Origin: Singulisphaera acidiphila DSM 18658
GTDB taxonomy: Bacteria > Planctomycetota > Planctomycetia > Isosphaerales > Isosphaeraceae
Reading direction: 5' to 3'
Assembly: GCF_000242455.2 (NCBI RefSeq)
Contig: NC_019892.1
Span: forward strand, 930,001-994,000
Length of the DNA: 64,000 nt
Shown here: in pieces, positions 8,076 through 17,226 of the stretch
Position numbering within the stretch: position 1 is the first letter of the stretch
How the letters are laid out: every line of letters begins with the position of its first letter
The notes under the pieces: generated by a model
Databases searched by the model: none
Told to the model about the DNA's origin: nothing
The model's input: only the letters and a program-made list of their open reading frames with translations
Translations under genes and position numbers: made by a program

Positions 8076-8942
8076 ATGAGCCCGATCGGCAAGAGCAGAC
8101 TTTCGGAGATCCTTGCGAAGCATGAGGCGAGCCTCCTCAGCGAGTGGACCAAGGAGCAGATCGAGGGGCGTTCCCGGGGAACCTCGCTCCGGGAAGCGGA
8201 GCTGCGCGATCAGTGCAAGGGATTTCTCGAGCTCCTGCGAGAGGCCGTGGGGAAAGGGAACCTCGGTGACATTCAAGGGGGCGCCTGGAGCAGTCTGCGT
8301 GAAATGCTTGCCGCCCTTTCTCGCGGACGCGGCTTGCAGGGCTACAGCACTTCGGAGACGGCGTCCTTCATCTTTTCCTTGAAGAAGCCGCTCTTCGCAT
8401 GTCTGAGGCAGGAGTTCGCCCACGAGGCTCAGGCCCTGGCCGACGAGACGTGGGTTGCCAGCGACCTCTTGGATCGGCTGGGCCTCTACACGGTCGAGGT
8501 CTATCAGAAGACGCGTGAAGAGGTCATCGCACGCCAGCAGCAGGAGATGCTGGAACTGTCGACGCCGGTGGTGAAGCTTTGGGAAGGCATCCTTGCGCTG
8601 CCCATGATCGGTACGCTCGATAGCAGTCGGACCCAGATCGTGATGGAGAGCCTGCTCCAGAAGATCGTCGAGACCGGTTCGGGGGTGGCGATCATCGACA
8701 TCACGGGGGTGCCGACGGTGGACACGCTCACGGCCCAGCATCTCTTGAAGACCGTGACCGCCGCTCGCCTCATGGGGGCGGAATGTATCATTAGTGGAAT
8801 TCGCCCGCAGATTGCGCAGACAATCGTGCATCTCGGCGTCGATCTCGGCGGCGTCACCACCAAAGCGACCCTGGCCGATGCATTGGCCGTCGCCTTGGAA
8901 CGGACCGGGCGCACCATCACCCGCGTGCTGGCCCGCTCCTGA
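8076..8942 (+). CDS. rsbR: Stressosome co-antagonist RsbR (RsbRD-type N-terminus + STAS)
   Basis: A 288-residue protein. Residues 1-150 are helical without a haem or flavin motif and resemble the non-globin RsbRD-type sensor domain. Residues about 160-280 form a STAS domain with the signature IIDITGVPTVDT and later SGIRPQIAQTIVHLGVDL. The Thr of VDT and the Thr of AQT correspond to the two RsbT-phosphorylated threonines of Bacillus RsbR proteins (T171, T205). With RsbS it should build the stressosome core that binds RsbT and releases it on stress. It is the first gene of a tight operon. The stimulus is unknown. Confidence 0.9.
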   Translation: MSPIGKSRLSEILAKHEASLLSEWTKEQIEGRSRGTSLREAELRDQCKGFLELLREAVGKGNLGDIQGGAWSSLREMLAALSRGRGLQGYSTSETASFIFSLKKPLFACLRQEFAHEAQALADETWVASDLLDRLGLYTVEVYQKTREEVIARQQQEMLELSTPVVKLWEGILALPMIGTLDSSRTQIVMESLLQKIVETGSGVAIIDITGVPTVDTLTAQHLLKTVTAARLMGAECIISGIRPQIAQTIVHLGVDLGGVTTKATLADALAVALERTGRTITRVLARS

Positions 8943-8955
8943 GAAAGGGTTTCCC

Positions 8956-9351
8956 TTGGAACGTATTCCGATTCTTCGGATGGGTGATATCCTGGTCGTC
9001 TCGATCCAGGTGGATATGCACGACCGCCTCGCGATGACTCTGCAGGAGGAGCTTACCTCCCGGATCGTCGAAGTAGGCACCCACGGCGTGCTCATCGACA
9101 TCTCGACTCTCGACATGGTCGACTCGTTCATTGGGCGGATGATCGGCAACATCGCCGACATGTCCCGGATTCTGGATGCCGAGACGGTCGTGGTGGGGAT
9201 GCAGCCGGCGGTGGCGATCACCATGGTCGAGTTGGGTCTGACGCTGTCGGGCGTTCGCACCGCGCTCAATGTCGAGCGAGGCATGGACCTCCTGCGCTCG
9301 CTGGTCGGTCGGCGTCTGGTGGAGGATGGCGATGGACGTATCGAGGACTGA
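8956..9351 (+). CDS. rsbS: Stressosome antagonist RsbS (single STAS domain)
   Basis: A 131-residue STAS protein starting at TTG 8956 (LERIPILRMGD), with GAGAAAGGG just upstream. The longer reading from 8794 lies inside rsbR and is rejected. The sequence GVLIDISTLDMVDSFIGR carries the Ser equivalent to Bacillus RsbS Ser59, the RsbT phosphorylation site, and VVGMQPAVAITMVELGL matches the second conserved strand-helix. It should form the stressosome scaffold with RsbR and hold RsbT. It sits 13 bp after rsbR, and its end overlaps rsbT. Confidence 0.9.
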   Translation: MERIPILRMGDILVVSIQVDMHDRLAMTLQEELTSRIVEVGTHGVLIDISTLDMVDSFIGRMIGNIADMSRILDAETVVVGMQPAVAITMVELGLTLSGVRTALNVERGMDLLRSLVGRRLVEDGDGRIED

Positions 9352-9739
9352 CAGCCTCGAGATCCGCACGTCTACCGATGTCGTTCTGGTCCGGCAGGCG
9401 GTGCGCAAGTGGACGACGGAGCTCGGCCTCAGCCTGGTGGATCAGACCAAGTTGATCACGGCGGCCAGCGAGCTGGCGCGCAACACGATTGACTACGGGG
9501 GCGGCGGTACGGTTCGCCTGGACGCCGTCACGCAGGGGATTCGCCATGGCCTTCGCCTGACTTTCGAGGACCAAGGCCCCGGAATTGCAGATGTTGAGCT
9601 CGCGTTGACCGACGGCTATACCACGGGCCAGGGTCTCGGGCTCGGCCTGGGCGGCTCGAAGCGGCTCGTGAACGAATTCGAGATCAGCTCCCGGGCTGGT
9701 GAGGGGACCCGAGTCATGATCACCCGGTGGAAGTCGTGA
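9332..9739 (+). CDS. rsbT: Serine/threonine kinase RsbT (GHKL)
   Basis: A 135-residue GHKL kinase. The N-box is SELARNTIDYG, G1 is DQGPGI and G2 is GLGLGLGGSKRL, all intact, so it should bind ATP. In Bacillus RsbT phosphorylates RsbR and RsbS and, once freed, activates a partner such as RsbU. I chose ATG 9332 because GGAGG at 9321-9325 is 6 nt upstream; 9326 is an alternative. It overlaps rsbS by 20 bp and the next gene by a TGATG junction. No sigma-B or RsbV/W gene follows; the downstream partners are hybrid kinases. Confidence 0.92.
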   Translation: MDVSRTDSLEIRTSTDVVLVRQAVRKWTTELGLSLVDQTKLITAASELARNTIDYGGGGTVRLDAVTQGIRHGLRLTFEDQGPGIADVELALTDGYTTGQGLGLGLGGSKRLVNEFEISSRAGEGTRVMITRWKS

Positions 9740-10761
9740 TGATCCCCGGCGAGCCCCTGGTCTTAACGATCGACGACGTGAGCAAAGTCGGCGAGGCGAG
9801 GCGGCTTGCGGTCGCGCAGGCCAATCGGCTGGGCTTCGACGAAACGGGTCGCGGCCGTGTGGCCATCGTCGTGACCGAGGCCGCAACGAACCTATTCAAA
9901 CATGCCGTCGGCGGCGAGTTGATCTTGCAGGACTTGGAAATTGGCCAGGTGCATGGCCTGGAAGTCTTGTCGATCGATCGAGGGCCGGGGATGGCCGACG
10001 TCGGGCGCTGCTTTGTCGATGGGTTCTCCACGGCAGGCTCGCCCGGTCACGGGCTGGGGGCGATCTCCCGCCTCTCTTCCTCGTTCGAGATCGACTCGGT
10101 GCTCGGGGTGGGTACCCTTTCCTCGGCGCGGCTCTGGGCTGTCGCACCGACCAAGGGAGGCAAGCTCGATTCTATGGAATGGGGCGTGGTGAGCCGGCCC
10201 TTCCCGGGAGAAGAGGTCTGTGGCGATGCCTGGGCGATCGCCACAGACTCCGGGCAAACCCTCATGATGGTGGCCGACGGCCTTGGTCATGGCCCGCAAG
10301 CCGCCGAGGCGTCGCACGCTGCCGTCCGAGCCTTCCAGGCCGAGGCTGCGCTCGGCCCTGCCGGAATCCTTGCTGCTGCGCACGAGGTTCTCCGCGGCAC
10401 TCGGGGCGCCGCCATGGCGGTCGCCCGGCTCGACCCTGGCCGGCGTGAGATCGTCTACTGCGGGGTCGGCAACATCGCGGGAACGGTCGTCAAGCCTGGC
10501 TCGAGCCGGGGCCAAAGCATGGTCTCGCATAACGGTACGGTTGGGCATGCGGTTCGCAAGATCCAGGAGTTCGTCTACCCCTGGGAAGAAGGATCGCTGG
10601 TTGTCATGCACTCCGACGGCCTGGGGTCGCACTGGCGACTTGATGGTCATGCCGGGTTGGCCTGGAAGTCTCCGTGCCTGATTGCCGGGGGACTCTACCG
10701 TGACTCTGCGCGAGGCAGGGATGACGTGACGGTCCTCGTCGTCCGGGAAAGGAGCGAGTGA
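9739..10761 (+). CDS. Fusion of RsbT/RsbW-like GHKL kinase domain and PP2C (RsbX/SpoIIE-like) phosphatase
   Basis: About 340 residues. The first half is a GHKL domain with N-box TEAATNLFKHA, G1 DRGPGM and G2 GHGLGAI. The second half is a PP2C-type phosphatase with metal-binding Asp residues in VCGDAW, VADGLGHG, HSDGL and RDDVTVLVV. In Bacillus RsbX (a PP2C) resets the stressosome by dephosphorylating RsbR and RsbS; here that activity appears joined to a kinase-like domain. ATG 9739 overlaps the rsbT stop as TGATG; GTG 9727 is an alternative. It ends in a GTGA overlap with the next gene. Which half acts on which substrate cannot be told from sequence. Confidence 0.88.
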   Translation: MIPGEPLVLTIDDVSKVGEARRLAVAQANRLGFDETGRGRVAIVVTEAATNLFKHAVGGELILQDLEIGQVHGLEVLSIDRGPGMADVGRCFVDGFSTAGSPGHGLGAISRLSSSFEIDSVLGVGTLSSARLWAVAPTKGGKLDSMEWGVVSRPFPGEEVCGDAWAIATDSGQTLMMVADGLGHGPQAAEASHAAVRAFQAEAALGPAGILAAAHEVLRGTRGAAMAVARLDPGRREIVYCGVGNIAGTVVKPGSSRGQSMVSHNGTVGHAVRKIQEFVYPWEEGSLVVMHSDGLGSHWRLDGHAGLAWKSPCLIAGGLYRDSARGRDDVTVLVVRERSE

Positions 10762-12935
10762 GATCGATGAGCCAGCCGCTCCTGACCCTGGAAGTCCTCC
10801 TCGAGCCCGACATCATCCTGGCGAGGCAACGCGCTCGTCAGATCGCCGCGCTTCTCGGTTTTCCCGCGCTCGACCAGACGCGAATTGCCACCGCTACCTC
10901 GGAAATCGCCCGCAAAGTCTTCGAGAACGCGAGTGGAGGGAGAGTCGAGTTTCTGGTTGAGGAGGGAACGCCCCCTGCTCTCCTGATCCGGATCCAGGAA
11001 CGAAGCGCGGCGTCGAAATTGCGTAGGGCCGCTGCGACCGATCCCTTGGGGGCGAACCCCGACTTGGGAGATGGAACGCTCGGTGCTCGGCGGTTGATGG
11101 ATCGATTCGCGGCCGGGCCCTTCACCGCCGGAGGCAACCTGGTCTCGATGGCCAAGGACTTGCCGAAGCGGACGGCCGGTTTCACGGCGGATGACCTGGC
11201 TCGCATCTCCGGCGAGTTGGCGAGGCAGGCGCCCAGGACCTTGTTTGAGGAGCTTCAGGAGCAGAACCAGGAACTGATTCGCACTCTCCAGGAACTCCGC
11301 GAGCGTCAGACCGAGATCGCCGAGCTGCACACCCAGGAACTGGAAGAGACGAACCGCGGTGTGGTCGCCCTCTACGCCGAGCTTGATGAGAACGCCAAGG
11401 CCTTGAAGCGGATCTCCGACCTGAAATCGCGCTTCCTCTCGAACATGAGCCATGAGTTTCGCTCGCCCCTGAACTCCATTTTGAGCCTCTCCGGATTCCT
11501 CCTGGACCGCAGCGACGGCGAGTTGACTTCGGAACAGGAAAAGCAGGTCCGCTTTATCCGCAAGGCGGCTGAAGGCCTGGCCACGCTTGTTAACGACCTG
11601 CTCGACCTGGCCAAGGTCGAAGCCGGCAAGGCCGTGATCCGGCCCGAGTCTTTCGAGGTCGCCGACCTCTTCGAGAGCCTGAGCGGGATGATCCTGCCGC
11701 TGCTCGAACGAAGCCAGGTGGTCCTCCGCGTCGAGGATGCAACCGCGCTCCCGACCGTCCGGACCGATGAGGGCAAGGTCGCCCAGATCCTCAGGAATTT
11801 CTTGTCCAACGCCGCGAAGTTCACCGAGCGAGGTGAGATCAGGCTGGCGGCCACGACCGGGCCTGGCGACACGATCCTTTTCTCGGTAGCCGACAGTGGA
11901 ATCGGGATCGCGCCGGCCGACTGGAAACGCGTCTTCGAGGAGTTTGGTCAGATCGAAGGTCCTCTCCAGGCGAAGTCGAAGGGGACCGGCCTGGGCCTGC
12001 CGCTGTCGCGCAAGCTGGCCGAACTGCTCGGGGGAGCGGTGTCGGTCCGGAGCGAGCCGGGCGTCGGCTCGACCTTCTTCGCCGCGATCCCCCGGACGTA
12101 TCGCGAACCTGCCGAGATCGAACTTTCGCCCGAGGCCCGCTGGCGGCTCGACCCGACGCGCCGCCCGGTGTTGGTCATTGAGGACGACGCCGTCGACTTG
12201 CTCTTCTCCGAAAAGATCCTCGAGGGTTCGGTGTTCCAGGTGCTTCCGGTTCGGACCCGCGACGAGGCGCGTCGAGTGCTGAGACGCGTGGTACCGGTCG
12301 CGATCCTGCTCGACATCCTTCCCGAGGAAGAAGGGTGGTTGCTTCTAGCCGAGATCAAGGCGCGGGACGACTTGAAGGATGTCCCTGTTTTCGTCATCAG
12401 CCGCAGCGCGGACAAGGAACAGGCGCTCGCCTTGGGCGCCGCTGAGTTCCACTCCAAGCCGATTGACCCGCTCTGGCTCTTGAAGTCGCTCAAGCGGCTT
12501 GACCAGGACTCGGCTCTCGAAACCATCCTGTTGATCGATGACGAGGAACCCCATCGGTACGTGCTTAAGGGACTCTTGTCCGCGCAAGGCCCGTATGTCA
12601 TTATTGAGGCGTTCGAGGGGCAGGACGGAATTCGCCGGGCTCGAGAAACCCTTCCCGACGCGATCTTCCTGGACTTGGCCATGCCCGGAATCACCGGATT
12701 TGAGGTGCTGGAGCGGCTGAAGGGGGATCCTCTCACCCGTGACATCCCTGTAATCATTTCGACATCGAAGATTCTTGAAGACGAGGAGCGAGAATGGCTG
12801 GCGGCCCATACGGTCGCAATCCTCGCCAAGGCGACCGGGACGAGAGAAGAAATGTTCGTAACGATCCGCGAAGCCCTGGCTCAGGCCGGTCTTGTTGACC
12901 TTACCTCGGCGAGTGCCGAGTCGCGACATGCTTGA
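10758..12935 (+). CDS. Hybrid histidine kinase with degenerate RsbT-like N-terminus (pseudo-GHKL, coiled coil, HisKA, HATPase, REC, REC)
   Basis: A 725-residue soluble kinase. Residues about 8-133 align by eye with RsbT (ILARQRARQIAALLGF, TSEIARKVFENASGG, GARRLMDRFA). However, the N-box Asn is Lys (ARK rather than ARN) and the G1 DxGxG motif is absent, so it probably does not bind ATP. A coiled coil follows (about 150-215), then HisKA with SNMSHEFRSPLNS, a HATPase with intact N, G1 (DSGIGI) and G2 (GTGLGLPLSRKL) boxes, and two receiver domains (LLDILPEEEG and FLDLAMPGITG). Start GTG 10758 gives a GTGA overlap with the previous gene; ATG 10767 is possible. The N-terminal domain may dock on the stressosome in place of RsbT (inference). 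Confidence 0.9.
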   Translation: MRSMSQPLLTLEVLLEPDIILARQRARQIAALLGFPALDQTRIATATSEIARKVFENASGGRVEFLVEEGTPPALLIRIQERSAASKLRRAAATDPLGANPDLGDGTLGARRLMDRFAAGPFTAGGNLVSMAKDLPKRTAGFTADDLARISGELARQAPRTLFEELQEQNQELIRTLQELRERQTEIAELHTQELEETNRGVVALYAELDENAKALKRISDLKSRFLSNMSHEFRSPLNSILSLSGFLLDRSDGELTSEQEKQVRFIRKAAEGLATLVNDLLDLAKVEAGKAVIRPESFEVADLFESLSGMILPLLERSQVVLRVEDATALPTVRTDEGKVAQILRNFLSNAAKFTERGEIRLAATTGPGDTILFSVADSGIGIAPADWKRVFEEFGQIEGPLQAKSKGTGLGLPLSRKLAELLGGAVSVRSEPGVGSTFFAAIPRTYREPAEIELSPEARWRLDPTRRPVLVIEDDAVDLLFSEKILEGSVFQVLPVRTRDEARRVLRRVVPVAILLDILPEEEGWLLLAEIKARDDLKDVPVFVISRSADKEQALALGAAEFHSKPIDPLWLLKSLKRLDQDSALETILLIDDEEPHRYVLKGLLSAQGPYVIIEAFEGQDGIRRARETLPDAIFLDLAMPGITGFEVLERLKGDPLTRDIPVIISTSKILEDEEREWLAAHTVAILAKATGTREEMFVTIREALAQAGLVDLTSASAESRHA

Positions 12936-14862
12936 ACAACCACCTGTGACCATCCTGCTCGTCGACGATGATGATGCGAAGCGATACACCATCGCCAAGA
13001 TCCTCAAGAAGGCGAATTTCGCGGTCCGAGAAGCGACGACGGGAACCGAAGCCCTACTTCTCGTGGTCGAGAAGCCCGACCTGATCATCCTCGATGTCAA
13101 GCTCCCGGACATCAGCGGGTTCGAGGTCTGCCGGCTGATCAAGAGCGACCCCGCCACAGCCTCCATTCCCGTCCTGCATCTTTCCACCACGTTCGTCGAG
13201 ATCGAGGACAAGGTGCACGGCCTGGAAGGGGGGGCCGACGGCTACCTGACCGACGTGCTGGAACCGTTGGAGCTGATCGCCACGGTCAAGGCGCTGCTCC
13301 GTGCTCGCCGGGCCGAAGAGGCCGCTCAACTTACGGCCCGACAGTGGCAGGTGACCTTTGATGCCATCAGCGACGGCGTGGTTTTGCTCGACGTCGCCGG
13401 CAAAATGGTGCAGGTCAACCAAGCCTTGAACCGGATCCTGGGCAAGTCGTGGAACGACCCCGCTCCCCAAACCTTCCACGAAGTCCTCGGTGTTTTGCTG
13501 AATCGAAATGATTCCCCCTTCTTGCGGATGCTCGAGACCAGCCAGCGCGAGGCCATCGAGCTGAAACGAGGGGATCGCTGGCTCCAGGTCGCCGTCGACC
13601 CGGTACGGAATCACGACGACCAGATCAAGGGCGCTCTCTGCATCATCTCGGACATCACCGATCGGATGCGGATGGAGGAGGAACTGCGCCAGCGCGCCGA
13701 CGAGCTCGCGGCGGCCGACCGCCGCAAGGACGAGTTCCTCGCGATGCTCGCCCACGAGCTGCGCAATCCACTAGCTCCGATCCTCAATTCGCTCGAAGAG
13801 ATTCGCCTGAACAAGCCCTCTGACTCGGCGATCGGGCAGGCGCTCGACGTTGCGGGCCGGCAGGTCCGGCACATGTCCCGCCTCCTTGACGACCTCCTCG
13901 ATGTCTCCCGATTCACTCGAGGGAAGATCCAGCTTCGCCGGGAGCCGATTGACCTGGCCGCGCTCGTGCCCCTCGCCGTCGAGACCGCTCGCCCCTTGAT
14001 CGAGATGAACGGCCAGGAGTTGACGGTCACGCTGCCGGACCGCCCCGTCCGGCTGGAAGGGGATCCGACCCGGCTGGCGCAGGTGGTGGGCAACCTCTTG
14101 AACAACGCCGCCAAGTATTCCGAGCCGGGCGGCAAGATCACCCTGAGTTTGGAGTGTGCGGGGGAAGAGAGCCTGCTCCGGGTCCGGGATACCGGGATCG
14201 GCATGAGCGCGGAGATGCTGCCTCGGGTCTTCGACCTCTTCTCCCAGGCCGACCTCTCGCTCGATCGTTCCCAGGGAGGGCTTGGAATTGGTCTGACCCT
14301 GGTCCGTAGCCTGGTCGAGATGCATGGCGGGAGCATTACCGCCTCCAGTCCGGGGCTGGGGCACGGCAGTGAGTTCGTCGTTCAGCTACCGATCCTGGCC
14401 GCCGGTTCGCCGCCACCGATCCCGACGATTGTGGACGTAACCGAAGCGGCGGTCGCTGGCCCGCGACGAGTTCTTGTCGTCGATGACCACAAAGACTCCG
14501 CGCTCAGTCTCGCCCGGGTTTTGCGGCATTGGGGACACGACGTTCGCGTCGTCCATGAGGGGGCGTCGGCCATTGAAGAAGCCGGCACTTATCCGTTTGA
14601 CCTCGTCCTTCTCGACATCGGTTTGCCGGGGATGGACGGCTACCAGGTGGCCGGGCATCTCCGGGAACTCACCGGAGCCGGAGTCACCGGTCCGGTACTC
14701 GTTGCCTTGACGGGTTACGGCCAAGAAGAAGACCTGCGCCGGGCCTGGAGGGCGGGCTTCGACCTCCACATGGTCAAGCCGGTCAGCCTCGACGATCTTC
14801 GCCAACTCCTCTCCGAACCCGACCTGGCCTGCCTTCGGGCCGGTGGCGAGGTTGCCGGCTAG
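12928..14862 (+). CDS. Hybrid histidine kinase REC-PAS-HisKA-HATPase-REC
   Basis: About 644 residues from ATG 12928, overlapping the previous gene by 8 bp. The N-terminal receiver domain has the DDDD cluster and acceptor Asp in LDVKLPDISG, but the usual KP after GADGYL is replaced by TDVLEP. A PAS domain follows (about 135-245: FDAISDGVVLLDVAGKM), then HisKA with LAHELRNPLAP, HATPase with NNAAKYSEPGG, RDTGIGM and GGLGIGLTLV, and a C-terminal receiver (LLDIGLPGMDG, Lys in VKPVS). It has no transmembrane segment. As the last gene of the stressosome operon it likely receives phosphate from, or competes with, the preceding hybrid kinase. No DNA-binding output is encoded nearby on this strand. Confidence 0.9.
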   Translation: MLEQPPVTILLVDDDDAKRYTIAKILKKANFAVREATTGTEALLLVVEKPDLIILDVKLPDISGFEVCRLIKSDPATASIPVLHLSTTFVEIEDKVHGLEGGADGYLTDVLEPLELIATVKALLRARRAEEAAQLTARQWQVTFDAISDGVVLLDVAGKMVQVNQALNRILGKSWNDPAPQTFHEVLGVLLNRNDSPFLRMLETSQREAIELKRGDRWLQVAVDPVRNHDDQIKGALCIISDITDRMRMEEELRQRADELAAADRRKDEFLAMLAHELRNPLAPILNSLEEIRLNKPSDSAIGQALDVAGRQVRHMSRLLDDLLDVSRFTRGKIQLRREPIDLAALVPLAVETARPLIEMNGQELTVTLPDRPVRLEGDPTRLAQVVGNLLNNAAKYSEPGGKITLSLECAGEESLLRVRDTGIGMSAEMLPRVFDLFSQADLSLDRSQGGLGIGLTLVRSLVEMHGGSITASSPGLGHGSEFVVQLPILAAGSPPPIPTIVDVTEAAVAGPRRVLVVDDHKDSALSLARVLRHWGHDVRVVHEGASAIEEAGTYPFDLVLLDIGLPGMDGYQVAGHLRELTGAGVTGPVLVALTGYGQEEDLRRAWRAGFDLHMVKPVSLDDLRQLLSEPDLACLRAGGEVAG

Positions 14863-15063
14863 TCGGCTGATGGTGTTGTCTCTGTGTGTTTGCTTGTAAT
14901 GCTGATGTCCAACGAGGATGCCTTGTGCCGGATCCTTCCTCTGCTGGATCAGCGTCGGCGGCTGCCTGGGAGTGTCGTTGGTCCTTCTTGTCCTGCGAAA
15001 CGTCCCCGGCAAGTTCCGGCTTGCCGAGGACGCCTGCTGTCAGTAAGTCAGGATCCGTGCATG

Positions 15064-16137
15064 CTAGAATGCGTCGGCTGAGACGACTTCTTCGCCCGCC
15101 TTGGTGCCGAGAGCCCACCAAGTCTTTCGGTTAATCGAATCTTTGACGAACTTTACGCTCCCGTCGGCCATGAGGGAATTCACGCCACCCGAGTGGAGGC
15201 TAGTGGCCGGAACAAACTCGCTCCCGTCCATGCCGCAGTCGTCCCGGCATCCGAAACGGCAGCCGTTGAATTTGTACTGAGAGTCGTTCGGCGTTTGGTA
15301 GTGGTTGAAGAGGGTGTACCCGGCGGAACCGTGCGCCCAGGCCGAACCCCGTTTGCTCTGCAGTTTATTGGACGTCGCATTGAAGTTGCTTGCGCACGCC
15401 TGAAGCGAGGTTAAGACCCCAGTCTCATCAATGAAGGCATTCATTGCTCCATTGGCCGTCAAGCCCGTGCCCGAGACGTTCATCAAGTTATGGCCACGGT
15501 ATGTGTCGGAGAGAGTGATGTTTCCAGGGAACTTGCCGGCGATGTGCTCGGAGAACGCGACGGTGTTGGTTGAGCCGTCCGTGCAGTCGCGAAGGCCGTA
15601 AGCCACGAAAAATCCGAAGAGACCGGATGTATCTCTGCGGGCTCCATTGAGACCACCGCCACCGGTGGCGCCGCTCGTCACGCCGAGACTGGCGCTGTAG
15701 TTGTTGAGGCCGTTCCGAGGGGTGTTTCCGTCACTCGGGCAGAGGAAGGTGGCGATCACGGCGTAGGTGACCGATGTATTCGTCGGTCCAGTTCCATAGC
15801 TATAGGGCACGCCGTTGAAGTTGATCGCATTGTAGATCGCCTGCTGTTCCAGCTGGCCAAGCATCTGAGCCTGTGCGCTGAAACCCATCCAGGCGTTGTA
15901 GACGTCGGGCATGGTCGACATGTTCTTTGCCTGGCCACACGGGAACGAGTTGTGCAGGCTGTGATAGTTATGAAGTGCGAGCCCGATCTGCTTCAAGTTA
16001 TTCGTGCATTGGGAGCGGCGGGCTGCCTCGCGAGCCGCCTGCACCGCAGGCAACAGAAGTGCAATCAAAACCGCAATAATGGCAATCACCACAAGCAGTT
16101 CAATCAGGGTGAATCCTTGCCGACGTTGTTCTCTCAT
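15064..16137 (-). CDS. DUF1559 pseudopilin-like protein with type II secretion/prepilin N-terminus
   Basis: A 357-residue protein with the prepilin signature [20 protein letters not shown] at the N-terminus (basic leader, cleavage after Gly, Glu at +5, hydrophobic helix). It continues with [20 protein letters not shown] and LHNYHS, hallmarks of the planctomycete DUF1559/SBP_bac_10 family, and near the C-terminus [17 protein letters not shown], the family H-X9-DG motif. Paralogues occur in large numbers in planctomycete genomes and are thought to be processed by a prepilin peptidase; their role is not settled. A GGGGA sequence lies before the ATG. A small lipoprotein gene lies about 380 bp upstream on the same strand. 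Confidence 0.95.
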   Translation of the reverse strand: MREQRRQGFTLIELLVVIAIIAVLIALLLPAVQAAREAARRSQCTNNLKQIGLALHNYHSLHNSFPCGQAKNMSTMPDVYNAWMGFSAQAQMLGQLEQQAIYNAINFNGVPYSYGTGPTNTSVTYAVIATFLCPSDGNTPRNGLNNYSASLGVTSGATGGGGLNGARRDTSGLFGFFVAYGLRDCTDGSTNTVAFSEHIAGKFPGNITLSDTYRGHNLMNVSGTGLTANGAMNAFIDETGVLTSLQACASNFNATSNKLQSKRGSAWAHGSAGYTLFNHYQTPNDSQYKFNGCRFGCRDDCGMDGSEFVPATSLHSGGVNSLMADGSVKFVKDSINRKTWWALGTKAGEEVVSADAF

Positions 16138-16520
16138 GGAAGAGTCCCCGTGAAAAATAGGAGTTGAAAAACCTGGAGTCGAAACCCGCGAATCATGATG
16201 AGCGATGACTTGGATATTCGACTCTGACGATAAAATGACATATTGACATCACAATTGAAATGAGATCCATGAGATAGTAATGAATGCTCATTTCAGATTT
16301 TTGGCAAAGCGGCTTACGTTTCCCGCCTTGCCAGAGGCGAGAGACAATCACTTCTCCATAATCGAGCCCGGCTTCGGTTGGTTTAGACGAGGGACAACGA
16401 TGCACTCGCACTGGGGAGAGAGCTGCAACAGCATAAGTCCGTACAATCGGATTTCTGACGCATCTGCCTGAGGCGGCAGTGGTTGCGTTGATGTTGAGCG
16501 AATCGTTTGGCCTTGGAGGT

Positions 16521-16700
16521 CTAGCGAGTCTTCTTCTCTTTTGCGACCTCGCCGGCCGCTTTGGATGAATTTTCCAAATTTGCCCGAAGATCTGAGGAAG
16601 CTTGTTCTCCTGTTATCTCCGCTTTCTCGTTCCCGCACCCAAATGCGAGGAGGCTAATGCCGGTAAATGCACTAAAGATGAACGTCCGGCGCAATGACAT
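16521..16700 (-). CDS. Small predicted lipoprotein (59 aa)
   Basis: MSLRRTFIFSAFTGIS is followed by a lipobox LLAFGC, giving a mature lipoprotein of about 37 residues that is highly polar (EKAEITGEQASSDLRANLE, ending EKKTR). ATG 16700 is preceded by AAGGAG at 8 nt; a GTG at 16709 is less likely. Small lipoproteins of this kind often accompany DUF1559 genes in planctomycetes, and here the DUF1559 gene is next on the same strand. No function can be assigned. Confidence 0.75.
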   Translation of the reverse strand: MSLRRTFIFSAFTGISLLAFGCGNEKAEITGEQASSDLRANLENSSKAAGEVAKEKKTR

Positions 16701-17226
16701 CAGAGGCACTCCTTATGCGTAGTCCCTAGGTCTGCGATTGGCATGAATTGTATGCATTTTCCAGACTGTAAACATAAGATCGGTGCGTGTCAAAAGAAAT
16801 AAGTCAACCCACTGCATTCTTTGGAAATGGCATGTCAAAAAACGACAGTTTTGTGATGCGGGTAGAGCTACCTCTGTGAACAGTTGGAGGGGCGGGAATC
16901 CTCGGTGCGTTACAAAATTCCTGGACGGTTGAGAGTCGTGCCATTTCGGAAACCGCTTTCCTGGATAGGGCTTTGGCCGGGTTTGCGACTCTTTTAGGAC
17001 TCTCACCGAATCGCGAAGGGAGGGGGAGAGTTTGGGGCCGATTGGACGGGGATCGCACTGAGGCTTGATAAAGGCGAGATTACGCATCTGTTGAACAGCC
17101 TTTCTGGGTTGCCCTTGCACGATCATGCCTTTTTCGGCATCCTCTGCTGCAAGTCAGGCTGGCGGGTGCTTGCTTGGTATACACAGCCGGCCCGTTCTCC
17201 CCCCCAATGTCTGTTGGAGATGGGTC
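16701..17226. other. Intergenic region without a supportable gene
   Basis: About 525 bp between the divergent lipoprotein and chalcone-isomerase-like genes. It should contain both promoters. A 137-codon minus-strand frame (16713-17126) has unrelated composition, no start signal and no recognisable domain, and I do not call it. No strong repeat or hairpin was seen. Confidence 0.5.

Noticed and set aside
8052..9284. 410-codon minus-strand frame opposite rsbR/rsbS
   Set aside because: Its translation shows no domain and lies antisense to genes with clear STAS motifs; it is a high-GC shadow frame.
16713..17126. 137-codon minus frame upstream of the lipoprotein
   Set aside because: No start signal, no recognisable domain, composition unlike neighbours.
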